NCBI GenBank assembly: GCA_963677915.2
Contig: CAXXGE010000019.1
Coordinates: 1 to 29,946, forward strand
DNA: 29,946 nucleotides
Direction: 5' to 3'
DNA from: G963677915 sp963677915
GTDB taxonomy: Bacteria; Bacillota; Clostridia; Lachnospirales; Vallitaleaceae
The notes under the pieces are model-generated. The model was not told the origin of the DNA, did not search any database, and worked only from the letters and a program-made list of their open reading frames with translations. The translations under genes and the position numbers were made by a program. This document shows positions 8,547-17,140 of this stretch, in pieces. Within the stretch, counting starts at the first letter, position 1. Each line of letters begins with the position of its first letter.

Positions 8547-8637
8547 GTGCCAGGGGGACGGACCTTTTTGGCACTGGTATGATTAAATGCATATAAATGC
8601 CTTGTACCAGTGCCAAAAAGGTCCGTCCCTCTGGCAC
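8547..8637. repeat. Second REPIN-like inverted pair
   Basis: Arms 8547-8579 and 8605-8637 are inverted repeats, near perfect with one mismatch in the 28-base core, around a short AT-rich loop. The core again begins GTGCCA and ends TGGCAC, with a central GGACGGACC in place of GGGTCAGACC, so this is a variant of the same REP family seen at 3263-3404. It follows the adaptor stop by four bases and could end or stabilise the export operon transcript. Confidence 0.8.
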
Positions 8638-8656
8638 TACGTGGTGAAATTTGCTA

Positions 8657-8685
8657 TTGATTTTTGCGATGAAATGATTTAAAAT
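8657..8685 (+). promoter_or_regulatory. Promoter of the tRNA-Ala gene
   Basis: TTGATT (8657-8662) and TAAAAT (8680-8685) are spaced by 17 bases. The -10 box lies 20 bases before the tRNA 5' end, which fits a short-leader stable RNA promoter. Confidence 0.6.
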
Positions 8686-8705
8686 ATGACAAGTCAGCAC
8701 ATTGC

Positions 8706-8778
8706 GGGCCTGTGGCGCAGTTGGGAGCGCGCCTGAATGGCATTCAGGAGGTCGTGGGTTCGAATCCCATCAGGTCCA
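8706..8778 (+). tRNA. tRNA-Ala (anticodon GGC)
   Basis: The 73 bases fold as a complete cloverleaf: acceptor GGGCCTG with CAGGTCC, D stem GCGC with GCGC, anticodon stem CCTGA with TCAGG around loop ATGGCAT, and T arm with loop TTCGAAT. The anticodon GGC is at 8739-8741 and the discriminator base is A. CCA is not encoded: ATA follows instead. No terminator hairpin is seen directly after it. Confidence 0.95.
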
Positions 8779-8882
8779 TACTTCAGAGGCACGACCACAT
8801 TATAGTGGATCGTCAACTCATCACCGACTATGATTTTATCTACGAAAGTATTTAGAATCATGGTCTTTTCTTTTGTTTTCAA
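8779..8882 (-). pseudogene. Possible C-terminal tail of a site-specific recombinase
   Basis: On the minus strand the bases next to the tRNA encode ILNTFVDKIIVGDELTIHYN, which resembles the last strand-rich segment of large serine recombinases. The reading then runs into the antisense of the tRNA, where its sequence is meaningless as protein. Only about 35 residues remain, and the upstream part is cut at about 8885, where an antitoxin remnant begins on the other strand. If real, it is the relic of an element integrated at the 3' end of the tRNA. The resemblance is short, so the call is weak. Confidence 0.3.
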
Positions 8883-8887
8883 ATATT

Positions 8888-9013
8888 AGGCAAGCAGTTA
8901 TTGAAAAAATAGAAGATGAATATGATTTGACTCTTTTTGATAAAGTGTGGGAAGAGGAAAAGAATCAGGAAAAACTTAGTCATGAGGATCTGAAAAAGGA
9001 ACTCGGACTATGA
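8888..9013 (+). pseudogene. 5'-truncated RelB-like antitoxin remnant
   Basis: A frame ending at TGA 9011-9013 encodes RQAVIEKIEDEYDLTLFD and ends SHEDLKKELGL, the C-terminal toxin-wrapping half of RelB/DinJ-type antitoxins. The N-terminal DNA-binding part and start codon are missing, cut at about 8885. Its stop overlaps the ATG of the following toxin remnant (ATGA), the usual arrangement for these pairs. Confidence 0.6.
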
Positions 9014-9192
9014 GCTACAAGGTTGTATATGCAAAAACGGCCGTTAAGCAATTGAAAAGATGGATAAGAAGATTGTTGCCTTTATACTTTCCTATATTGA
9101 GGATAAGCTTGTAGGCTGTAATGATCCCAGGTCATATGGCAAATCGTTTCAAGGAATTTAATGTGCTTCGGATCTTCATTACAGACTTAAAT
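9010..9192 (+). pseudogene. Frameshifted RelE/ParE-type toxin remnant
   Basis: The start reads MSYKVVYAKTAVKQLK, the typical first strand and helix of RelE/ParE mRNA interferase-like toxins. The frame then shifts near 9060. The continuing homology MDKKIVAFILSYIEDKL and NDPRSYGK lies one frame away and ends at a TAA near 9160. The C-terminal half with the usual catalytic Arg/Tyr segment is not recognisable. It cannot make an active toxin. Confidence 0.6.
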
Positions 9193-9499
9193 AAATGTAG
9201 GCTTAACAGGCGACTGACAGGACTGTGGAATGCCATGCTTCAGGTCCACTATTAAAAGGCTATGATTCCAGCACTGAAGCAGTTGGAACCATGGTCTTTT
9301 TGTCGCCAATAAGCCTGTTCTTGTTTTGGAAATGCCAAGATGATATACTTTATTAGAGTGATCTCGGAAACTAATGAATAAAAGGATTTCACGAATGAAT
9401 ATATACACCATGCCTTTATCTGTGACGAATTCTCAAGAAAAAGGCATGAAGAACAAGCCTCCAATAAGCAGGCGGGTTTAAAAAATATATGAGTATTAC
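9193..9499. other. Intergenic stretch with no recognised gene
   Basis: About 300 AT-rich bases lie between the toxin remnant and the first transposase pseudogene. Open readings of about 70 residues exist on the minus strand, but none resembles a known protein and no ribosome site precedes them. It may be decayed mobile-element DNA. I saw no convincing terminal inverted repeat. Confidence 0.4.
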
Positions 9500-10926
9500 T
9501 TACGCTGCATCTTTCTTGGCAGCTTTTAATCGGGCATCTAGATGGATGTTGATGCCGATTATCATGGTAAAAAATGAGAATCGCTTTTTACCACGTATTT
9601 TCATATCGTGTAGATGATAATCATTAAGTACACGATTGTTAAGACGTTCTGAACAGGTACGGGTTTTATAGATTTTCTTATATTCATCAGTCCCTCTTGG
9701 AACAGGTGTATACAAACGGACGTCCCAGTCTGGTTTTGTATAGATAACCCTACCGTAGTCTGAAGTTGAGCAATTACTCTGACAGGTGCATTTATCAACT
9801 TTGCCGCATTTGAGCGGTCAACGCCATTTGCGGCGATTACGGGCGGGGTTGTAACCCCAGTTGACCATGGGGAAACCTGCATGGCACAAAGGGGTACCAT
9901 CCTCAGCAATAGTAATCTTATCAGGAATGGTAGACGGTTTTCCTCGATTGGTATTCATATCGATGAAAGGATTAATCTCCCAATCTTTGCATAGGTTATA
10001 TGTGGGATAATTATCGTTGGCGGAATCTAAGCAAAGGTTAGTAACCGTTAAAGACGGGTGGATTTTACGAAACTCTGAAAGAGCGACAAGACCGGTAATG
10101 CTGTCATGGCGTTTGGCATTGGTGAAACGGATATGAAGCGGAAGGTCAAGTTTATATTCGGAGTTGTACGAGCCAAACATATATAGAGTATGGCCGTAAA
10201 ACCGCGTACCAAGGTGGCTGTCCCAGCCAATGGAAGCATCATAATCGGAATACTTGCGATGGCATTTGCAGTTGTAAATACCCTTGTCTCTGCAATCACA
10301 AACTTTATTACCGAGGGAACTGCTGTGACAGTGAACACAAGTGCCATCGCCGGCAAGAGTGAGAATATTTCCTGCAGGAGTTCTTCGAAATAGAAAGGGA
10401 AAGTCCTGTCGTCTTTAATAAACGCAGCCACTTTCTTGACAATGTCAGGATGTTTGTTGGGAAGCTTTTTGTTCTTGCCAGGGGCAGACTTAGGTTTTGA
10501 GTTTTTGGGGAAAGGGTGCACATTTTTGGTATCAGCAGCATCCAGAGAATATTTGCGTAGCCAAAGACGATTAATCAGGTCGTAATAAGATCCTAAAGGC
10601 GGTAGAGAGTCAGGGGAACATCCGATAAGGATGGCCAGAATATCATCATCAGCTAAAGCAGAGGTCCAAGAAGTAAGACTTAGGGAATGCTGGTCAAGCA
10701 TAAGGATGAAGGAACGAAAGATTTCAGGCTGATGAATGGCTGGACGGCCGGTATTGGAATAATAAGGTGCCAGATGATCAGCCAGAGGGTCGAGATTCAA
10801 AGAAGAAAGTTTTTCGAATGAATCAGAGAAAGAATGCCAGCGTTTAAGTTGGGATTCGTTAAAGTTGGAAACTGAATCAGAAACGAAAGAAATGTACTCA
10901 GAATGAGAAGTCCAATGTTTTAGCAT
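9500..10926 (-). pseudogene. DDE transposase, broken by a frameshift and an in-frame stop
   Basis: Read on the minus strand from ATG at 10926 (GGAGG at 10937-10941), the N-terminal half is continuous (MLKHWTSHSEYISFVSDSVS, then GRPAIHQPEIFRSFILMLDQ). Near 10395 the frame shifts, and homology continues as NILTLAGDGTCVHC and SDYDASIGWDSHLG, then LDSANDNYPTYNL. At 9818-9820 a TGA interrupts RRKWR-PLKCGK, where a Cys codon (TGC) would restore the sense. The C-terminus TRTCSERLNNRV carries the arginine/glutamate signature of DDE transposases of the broad IS4/IS5/IS1182 kind. I cannot assign the exact family. The element is inactive in cis, and clear terminal repeats were not found. Confidence 0.75.
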
Positions 10927-10978
10927 AGATGAAGCACCTCCGAAAAATGTATTTTTAACAAGGGCTTCGCCACAAATT

Positions 10979-11007
10979 TTTATACATTTGACAAGGGTTT
11001 TATTCAA
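10979..11007 (-). promoter_or_regulatory. Promoter of the broken transposase gene
   Basis: On the minus strand TTGAAT (complement of 11002-11007) and TATAAA (complement of 10979-10984) are 17 bases apart, about 50 bases ahead of the transposase ATG. Confidence 0.5.
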
Positions 11008-11056
11008 AAAATATGCAAAAACATTGAGGTGTAACGATAAAAAGGAACAAAACAAA

Positions 11057-11098
11057 AGAGCGTGAACTCGGGTACTTAGGAGTTTCCGAGACCGCTCT
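11057..11098 (-). terminator. Hairpin with T-rich tail on the minus strand
   Basis: AGAGCG/CGCTCT and CTCGG/CCGAG pair around a loop. On the minus strand the hairpin is followed by TTTTGTTTTGTT. It would stop minus-strand transcription entering the transposase from outside, a common insulating device at insertion-sequence ends. It may mark the right boundary of that element. Confidence 0.5.
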
Positions 11099-11120
11099 AT
11101 TTATAGAAGGGGGTGAAGGC

Positions 11121-11411
11121 ATGTTGCTTGAAAATGTGTTAATGAAAAAAAATGAAATAATGCATATTGTTGAGAGTAATAAAGGAACCAATATTAAAGT
11201 GTTTGGTTCTACTGTTTCAGGAAAAGCATCGGTAAATAGTGATGTTGATTTCTTGGTCAATTTAAAAGATGATGCCTCGCTGTTCGACCTTATTGAGATG
11301 AAAATTGAACTGGAAGAATTGCTTGGCAGTTCTGTCGACGTTATTTCTGAAAATGGCTTGAAAGATAATGAAATCGGACTCGATATAAAAAGGAGCGCAA
11401 TCTCCATATGA
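11121..11411 (+). CDS. mntA: MntA-type nucleotidyltransferase antitoxin
   Basis: This 96-residue minimal nucleotidyltransferase has the family motif GSTVSGKASVNSDVDFLV, that is GS-x10-DxD, for metal and ATP binding. In characterised MntA/HepT pairs the MntA enzyme adenylylates a tyrosine of the HEPN ribonuclease HepT and so neutralises it. A GGGGG-containing ribosome site lies just before ATG 11121. Its stop overlaps the ATG of the HEPN gene (ATGA, 11408-11411), the classic arrangement of the pair. The antitoxin looks intact, but its partner is truncated, so it may now be an orphan. Confidence 0.88.
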   Translation: MLLENVLMKKNEIMHIVESNKGTNIKVFGSTVSGKASVNSDVDFLVNLKDDASLFDLIEMKIELEELLGSSVDVISENGLKDNEIGLDIKRSAISI

Positions 11412-11566
11412 ATAGAGATATAGCCTATATTAGACAGATAATAGAAGCAATTGATAAGATAATGGTTTATACCGAAGACGGAAAGGATGTTTTTTTCGAA
11501 TCGCTCCTTATACAGGATGCCGTAATCCGCAATATGGAGGTGGTTGGAGAAGTCACAAAAAGATGA
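11408..11566 (+). pseudogene. Truncated HepT-type HEPN toxin
   Basis: Only 52 residues remain: MNRDIAYIRQIIEAIDKIMV and a following LIQDAVIRNMEVVGEVTKR match the first two helices of HepT. The C-terminal half, which carries the HEPN RNase motif R-x4-H-x-Y (and the tyrosine that MntA modifies), is absent. The frame stops at 11564-11566, immediately before sequence belonging to the IS1182-type element, so the truncation is probably due to that insertion. The product should be inactive. Confidence 0.75.
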
Positions 11567-11619
11567 CTTAATCAGCAGACACTAAGTACCTTTGGCAAAG
11601 CTCTCTTCTACCTGATTTA

Positions 11620-13174
11620 TCAGGCGAAGCTCAGATTTTTTGCAGACTTATCCCTCGTTTTTCGACTATAGCTTAGTACCTTGTTGTAATTGTATGCAAT
11701 CACTTTACACGTGAAGAACTGCCTGGATCGTATCAATCCGAATGTCGGAATGGCATCAACCTGATATTTCCTGCGAAGTACGGATGGTATGCCTTCTACA
11801 GCGTTTCTCAACCGTGATAGCTTTCGATACGTTTCTGTGGATAACTTCTTTTTATATCTGGCACGCTCAATCATGTTCGACGATACATGTACCACATAGT
11901 TTTTTCGTTGTCCCCTGGCGTTGCAATCGGATTTGTTAGGACATTGTTCGCAACAGCTCTTTGCAAAGCTTGTCCGGCACATACCGGTTTTTGGATAATA
12001 GGTCACCATAATGGGTGAATGGCCTATTGGACAGGTCAATACCTTTTTATTGTCTTCCGAAATAGCGAACTCTGCAAAAATTGGATTTATTTCTCTTCCC
12101 GAAAGGGCAGTGGTGATCAGCTCTGTGTTTTTTGATTCGGCGAGTTCGCGGTTTTCCTTGCCGCTATGTGCCCCATCTGCAATCATAATTTCGGCATCAG
12201 CGCCATCTTCGCGTCCTGCAAGATATTCCTTACAAAATGCACTGTCGCTGTGAATGTTGTATTCGTAACCGATGCCTGTAGTCAGACTGTTCCCGTCTTC
12301 GCCAACCGTTTCAATATTGTTGCCGACATAGACTTTGTGGTTTTTGCCTGCCTTCCGTCTGTAGGTTGCATCGGAATCGGAAGGGTTTTGCTAACTTGAT
12401 GATGAAATTTCGTTTTTGGCCTTTGCTACGGTGTTTTCTGATTCATCTCTGGAACTCTGTTCCAAAAGAACACGAACGAGTCGGCTTCATGAAATGCCGT
12501 TTTCAAACGTGGGCTTACATCCTCGCCCTTGCAGTAATAGATGACTTGATTGTAATCATCAGCATCAAGATAATGCATCAGCTCAGGTGCCATCAAATCA
12601 TCTCCGCCTAAACGATGGATTAGCCGGACAGCATTGGCTGTCGTTGTGTAAATGATTTCAAGCCTTGACATACGTTTGCTTCTGGATGCAACCATAAGAC
12701 TGTCCATGCGTTTGATATTGGAATTCAGATTCATATATCGGGCAAAGACTTCAGATAAGTGCATCATTTCTTCTTCCAGAAGATTGCGGCCGGTCTCCAG
12801 CTCGTAGTTATAAAGACGTTCCCGGAAACGGCTGAATGTACGGTCACTTACCGGTTGTTTGCTCAAGTGGGTTGTATGCAGTGCATATTGGTAGCGGACG
12901 TCGCAGCAGATGGACTCGACCAGTTCGTCATCGGAGTTTCCGGCATTCTCTTTCAAAATCAATGCTCCGATAATGAAATCCACAGGTGTATTGGGTCTGA
13001 GAATTTATTGTCACTGTATAGTACAGCAAAACGCTCTTCATTGATTGCAGGAAATACAATGTCTGAAAAGTCCTTGCACCAGGAAGATGAAATGATTTTC
13101 TGAGTACGTGGGGAAAGATTAATGAAACTATCGTCAAATGTAATCTATTGATGTTTGTTTGGTTTAAAAGACAT
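11620..13174 (-). pseudogene. IS1182-type transposase with multiple lesions
   Basis: Read on the minus strand, a start at 13174 (behind GGTGAGG) gives MSFKPNKHQ and then an in-frame TAG, followed by SPRTQKIISSSWCKDFSD. A frameshift near 13000 leads into VDFIIGALILKENAGNSDDE and VSDRTFSRFRERLYNYE, the DUF772-like N-terminal region of IS1182/IS5-group transposases. Another lesion near 12390-12430 separates this from SDATYRRKAGKNHKVYVGNN and MIADGAHSGKENRELAESKN, the catalytic core, and a cysteine-rich segment (SCCEQCPNKSDCNARG). At least three lesions make it inactive. Exact ends are not clear: the left end lies near 11567 and the right near 13250, just upstream of the sugar-binding protein gene. 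Confidence 0.8.
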
Positions 13175-13305
13175 ATCAGGCACCTCACCGTTGGTATGTC
13201 CATATTATACAGTACATGGTGAGGGAAAAGGAAACTATGGTGTCAAGTTTTGATACCTAAACCATGATTGTAGCAAAAATCTATGAATTCATATGGGAGG
13301 GGAAA

Positions 13306-14325
13306 ATGAAAAGAACTAGTAAAATCATGACAGTTGTGTTTTTGGTGGCGGCTATGATATTAGCTTTCGGTGCGTGTTCCAAAGAGGAAAAATCATCCAA
13401 TGATACAGTTGTATCAGAAAAAAAGAATAGCGTTAGCGAAGTAACTGAAAAAGAAAAAGTACTATTAGTCGGATTCTCTCAAATGGAAAGCAATAGTTCC
13501 TGGAGAATTGCAGAAACCAAAAGTATTATGCAGGAAGCGAAAAAAAGGGGAATCGAACTAGTCTATACGGATGCCCAGGGACAAACATCAAAACAAGTCA
13601 GTGATGTTGAGGTCCTTATAGCGCAAGGCGTCGACTATATCCTGCTTGCTCCTAGAGAGTATGAGGGATTGGCTCCTGCATTGCAGTCAGCAAAACAGGC
13701 AGGTATACCGGTGATTCTGATTGACAGAGAAGCTGCAGGAGAACCGGGTGTCGACTATGTCACTCTAATTGTATCCGATTTCGTTGAAGAAGGTATCCGT
13801 GCTGGTGAATGGTTGGCTCAACAAACGAATGGAAAAGCCAATATAGTTGAGTTAACAGGAACGACAGGATCTTCGGTTGCAAGAGATAGGCAAGATGGAT
13901 TCATGCAGGCACTTGAAGCGTATCCAAATATGAAAGTAATTGCATCACAAACCGGTGATTTTGCAAGGTCAAACGGTGTAAAAGTTATGGAAAACTTCAT
14001 CCAGGCTAAAGGTAATGAAATAACTGCCGTATACGCACACAATGACGAGATGGCATTAGGTGCTATTCAAGCGCTGAAAGCAGCAGGAATGAAACCGGGC
14101 GAAGATGTTATTATTGTTTCCATTGATGGATCAAAAGATGCATTGAAAGCAATCATCGCTGGTGAAATGGGAGCTACGGTTGAATGCAATCCAAGATTTG
14201 GACCGAGTGCTTTCGATGTTGTGGAAAAACTTGAAAATGGTGAAGAGGTACCCGTGAAGATTGTCAATCCGGATGAGTTCTTTGACATCGACAACGCTGA
14301 AAAATTTCTCGACACGGCGTATTAG
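13306..14325 (+). CDS. Sugar ABC transporter substrate-binding lipoprotein, copy 1
   Basis: This 339-residue ribose-type binding protein (periplasmic binding protein domain 4, RbsB-like) captures a sugar or sugar-like ligand outside the membrane. A lipoprotein signal ends in LAFGAC, so Cys24 is the lipid-bearing residue. It is followed by a charged linker and then VGFSQMESNSSWRIAET, LAPREYEG, ILIDREAAG, TGTTGSSVA, AHNDEMALGAIQALKA and SIDGSKDAL, all typical ligand-binding strands. I start at 13306 rather than the upstream ATG 13264 because GGGAGGGG lies at 13295-13302 and the signal peptide begins there. By hand alignment it differs from the second copy at about 44 of 339 residues, with the last 90 or so identical. 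A strong terminator follows, so it is probably transcribed separately. Confidence 0.93.
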   Translation: MKRTSKIMTVVFLVAAMILAFGACSKEEKSSNDTVVSEKKNSVSEVTEKEKVLLVGFSQMESNSSWRIAETKSIMQEAKKRGIELVYTDAQGQTSKQVSDVEVLIAQGVDYILLAPREYEGLAPALQSAKQAGIPVILIDREAAGEPGVDYVTLIVSDFVEEGIRAGEWLAQQTNGKANIVELTGTTGSSVARDRQDGFMQALEAYPNMKVIASQTGDFARSNGVKVMENFIQAKGNEITAVYAHNDEMALGAIQALKAAGMKPGEDVIIVSIDGSKDALKAIIAGEMGATVECNPRFGPSAFDVVEKLENGEEVPVKIVNPDEFFDIDNAEKFLDTAY

Positions 14326-14430
14326 AGAGACAGATTGATCCGTGATTCAGATAATACTCAATGGCCGAAAGGTTCTGTTCGTGGCTATATTTTGACTTTC
14401 TTTAATAATATGTTTTGTACTCAATCATTC

Positions 14431-14477
14431 AAAAAGCATTGAATCAGCAAACGCAACACGCTGATTCAATGCTTTTT
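14431..14477. terminator. Strong bidirectional terminator
   Basis: An 18-base perfect stem (14431-14448 with 14460-14477) surrounds an 11-base loop. It has five A on the left and five T on the right, so it can act in both directions. It separates binding-protein copy 1 from the glycyl radical enzyme gene. Confidence 0.85.
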
Positions 14478-14584
14478 CTCATTCCGCTAGCTTCATGGTT
14501 ATCCATCACGCATAAACCATAGGATTTTAGTTGTTTTGAATAGGGAAAGAATAGAATAGTTAAAGATATACAGAAGATGCTTTA

Positions 14585-14613
14585 TTAATATTTCCTTCAA
14601 ACGGTTCTATAAT
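14585..14613 (+). promoter_or_regulatory. Probable promoter of the glycyl radical enzyme operon
   Basis: TTAATA (14585-14590) and a perfect TATAAT (14608-14613) are separated by 17 bases. It lies in the 280-base gap between the terminator and the enzyme start, leaving a leader of about 140 bases. I see no riboswitch fold or clear operator in that leader. The weak -35 would fit an activated promoter. The rest of 14326-14757 outside the terminator and promoter holds no gene that I can recognise. Confidence 0.45.
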
Positions 14614-14757
14614 TGAATTGTCAGTAAGGTTGATAGCCAAAGATATTTATAGCTTAGAAGGTGTTGTTATGAAAACACGCATAGCAGAGTGAAAATCATC
14701 GATTTAGTCGGCGACAAAGGAGTTACATAACATATTGATGAAGTATGGAGGAATAGT

Positions 14758-17100
14758 ATGATACCAAAAAGGATAGCAGAGTCGATAGAAAAATGGTTTC
14801 AGAAAGATTATAGAGCAACTTTCTATGAACGAATTGAATATCTTTTAGAAAGCAGAGAACTTTTTGAGGATCTTCCCTATGCCATTAGATATGGCAGAAC
14901 ACTGCAGTATATACTTGATAATATTTCTGTATTCATTCAGCCGGAAGAGAAAATAATTGGCTATGTAAAGGAAATCATTCCCTCGGAGGAACAGAAGGAA
15001 GTCGCTGAAAAACTCTCGGATGAATGGTGGAATTTGGACCTCGAAACAATCCAGGAAAAAATTCTCTGGTTCTATTCATATGGATGGTTGAAGAGAAGGC
15101 CACCGTGGTTCTATTCATTTGGTCACCTTGCATTGCAATGGGATGAAATCATAAACAAAGGACTGCTTTCATTAAGAAGCAAGGCTGTAGAAAAACTGAA
15201 TGATTTTGAAGTGATAAGAGATCAAAACAAGCATGATTTTATCCAAGGCACGATAATTTGTTATGATGCTCAAATAGAATACATTAAAAGATACGCTCGT
15301 GAAGCAGAGTCTTTGGCTGCACTATGCCAAGATGAAAGTAGAAAAAACGAACTTATGCAAATCGGAAAAAGTTGCAGTCATATCAGTGAAAAACCAGCTA
15401 GGTCATTTTGGGAAGCGCTGCAGTTGATGTGGTTAATTATCCTTCCGCTGCAGAAAGTGGCAGGGTGCGGAGTTCTAAACTTTAGTAGGATGGATCAGTA
15501 TCTCTACCCTCTGTATAAAAGGGATGTTGAAAACGGTGTTCTATCTAAGGAAGAAGCACTTGAACTGATCATTGAATTCTATAATAAAAATAATGATATT
15601 ATGTCACCAACTGACCATATGTCACAAGAATCGGAAACTACACAGTATTCAATCGAAGTCGCATATGACGATCCGAACTACATCACACTTGCAGGTAAAA
15701 GAGATGACGGAAGTCCTGGTGTTAATGAGCTCTCCTATCTATTCGTAGAGGCGGCTCATAAACTGAAGTTGCGCAATCCTTATATTGTTGTTAGATACTA
15801 CAATGGCATAGAAAGTAACTTCTGGAAACAGACATGTGAAGCTGTTAGAGACAATGCTACGGTTGTTATATATAATGACGAAACTATGATACCTGCACTT
15901 ATTTCCTATGGAGTTGACGAGCTGGATGTGTATGACTATGGATTCTATGGATGCAATGATCCCAATATTCCTGGGAAAGAGGGGGGACTACGGCAAATGT
16001 GGTTCAATCTCCTCAGACCGTTGGAACTGGCATTGAATAGTGGGAATTACCCTATGGAACCCGACAGAGAAAAGGTGGGCATTAAAGGGGTACAAGGTTC
16101 TCTCGAGGATCGTATGATAGGTTTGATGAGCGGGCCATACTATGGTGTTGAAACATTGAATCCTGACAAAATAAAGAATATTAATGAATTGCTTGAATGC
16201 TATCGTTTGCAGCTAAGGCATCTCCTGGAGGGATATCGGGAAGGCTTTGAGAAGGACTTCGGCGTCGAAAAGAGACATAATGCAGGCAGGATGCGTATAG
16301 AAGATTGTTTCCTGGAAGGTACTATAGAAAATGCAATTACATGGAATGACGGAGGAACAAAGTATCATAAGTTGTTGATTCAAGGGGGCGGTGTTGCTTC
16401 GGTCGTCGATTCGTTAGCAGCCATAGAGGAAGTGGTATTTAAAAACAAAGAATATACACTGTGTGAATTGGTAGAAATATTGAATAGGAATTATGTCGGT
16501 CATGAATTTCTTCAAAAAAGACTAGTGAACAAGATGCCAAAATTCGGCAATGATATCAAATGGGTGGATGACTTAGCTCGGATGGTTGTGGATATCTTCT
16601 GTGATGAAGTAATGAGAGTGAATTCGACAGATTACCTGTATTCGTTTTTCCCAACTTTATCTACTGATAGAGACTTTACTGGTGAGGGTGCAGGTGTTGG
16701 GGCTACTCCTGATGGAAGGATGGCAAAGGCCCCGATCAGTGAGAATCAGTCACCGACGATAGGGAAAGATAAAAACGGATTGACTGCCCTGTTCAATTCG
16801 CTGTCAACTGTACCATTTAATAGGGTAACCGGTGGTCCCTTGAACATCAAGCTTCATCCTTCGGCTGTAAAAGGTGATATAGGGCTTGATGCATTTGCTT
16901 CCGCTGTTGAAACATATATGAGAAACGGCGGGCTGCAGATACAAGTGAACGTTGTGAGCAAGGAGGAATTGTTGGATGCGCAGCAACATCCTGAAAAATA
17001 TTCTGATTTATGCGTAAGAGTTACAGGCTACAGTGCCTATTTTGTACAAATGGGGCGAAAGGCACAAGATGAATTAATAGCAAGAAGCGAGCTTAAATAA
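14758..17100 (+). CDS. Glycyl radical enzyme, dehydratase/lyase branch with unusual active-site motif
   Basis: This 780-residue enzyme belongs to the pyruvate formate-lyase superfamily, in the branch of glycerol dehydratase, choline lyase CutC and related C-O/C-N/C-S lyases. The glycyl radical loop RVTGYSAYF places the radical on Gly757. The active-site Cys399 is in DYGFYGCNDPNIPGK, which aligns position for position with DYGxxGCVEPxxPGK of the known eliminases. Here Asn replaces Val, and Asp401 replaces the Glu that acts as general base. His123 (FGHLALQWDEIINKGL) matches a substrate-binding His of the branch. Start: ATG 14758 behind GGAGG. The dehydrogenase gene follows after 40 bases and the activase is the last gene of the same run. 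The substrate is unknown. The sugar importer, FGGY kinase and GldA partner point to a sugar, polyol or anhydro-polyol rather than choline or glycerol. No microcompartment shell gene or N-terminal targeting peptide is seen, so it is probably cytosolic. Confidence 0.93.
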   Translation: MIPKRIAESIEKWFQKDYRATFYERIEYLLESRELFEDLPYAIRYGRTLQYILDNISVFIQPEEKIIGYVKEIIPSEEQKEVAEKLSDEWWNLDLETIQEKILWFYSYGWLKRRPPWFYSFGHLALQWDEIINKGLLSLRSKAVEKLNDFEVIRDQNKHDFIQGTIICYDAQIEYIKRYAREAESLAALCQDESRKNELMQIGKSCSHISEKPARSFWEALQLMWLIILPLQKVAGCGVLNFSRMDQYLYPLYKRDVENGVLSKEEALELIIEFYNKNNDIMSPTDHMSQESETTQYSIEVAYDDPNYITLAGKRDDGSPGVNELSYLFVEAAHKLKLRNPYIVVRYYNGIESNFWKQTCEAVRDNATVVIYNDETMIPALISYGVDELDVYDYGFYGCNDPNIPGKEGGLRQMWFNLLRPLELALNSGNYPMEPDREKVGIKGVQGSLEDRMIGLMSGPYYGVETLNPDKIKNINELLECYRLQLRHLLEGYREGFEKDFGVEKRHNAGRMRIEDCFLEGTIENAITWNDGGTKYHKLLIQGGGVASVVDSLAAIEEVVFKNKEYTLCELVEILNRNYVGHEFLQKRLVNKMPKFGNDIKWVDDLARMVVDIFCDEVMRVNSTDYLYSFFPTLSTDRDFTGEGAGVGATPDGRMAKAPISENQSPTIGKDKNGLTALFNSLSTVPFNRVTGGPLNIKLHPSAVKGDIGLDAFASAVETYMRNGGLQIQVNVVSKEELLDAQQHPEKYSDLCVRVTGYSAYFVQMGRKAQDELIARSELK

Positions 17101-17140
17101 TGATAAAAAGATATAACACAAACAGTATAGGAGGAAAATC

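Noticed and set aside
8547..8637. CRISPR repeat array
   Set aside because: There are only two arms, inverted rather than direct, with no series of regularly spaced spacers and no cas genes.
8694..8882. A 62-residue minus-strand protein
   Set aside because: Its second half is the antisense of the tRNA, a well-known false protein. Only the first half may be a recombinase relic.
13264..13305. Upstream ATG as the start of binding protein copy 1
   Set aside because: It would place 14 residues before the lipoprotein signal peptide and ignores the GGGAGGGG site just before 13306.
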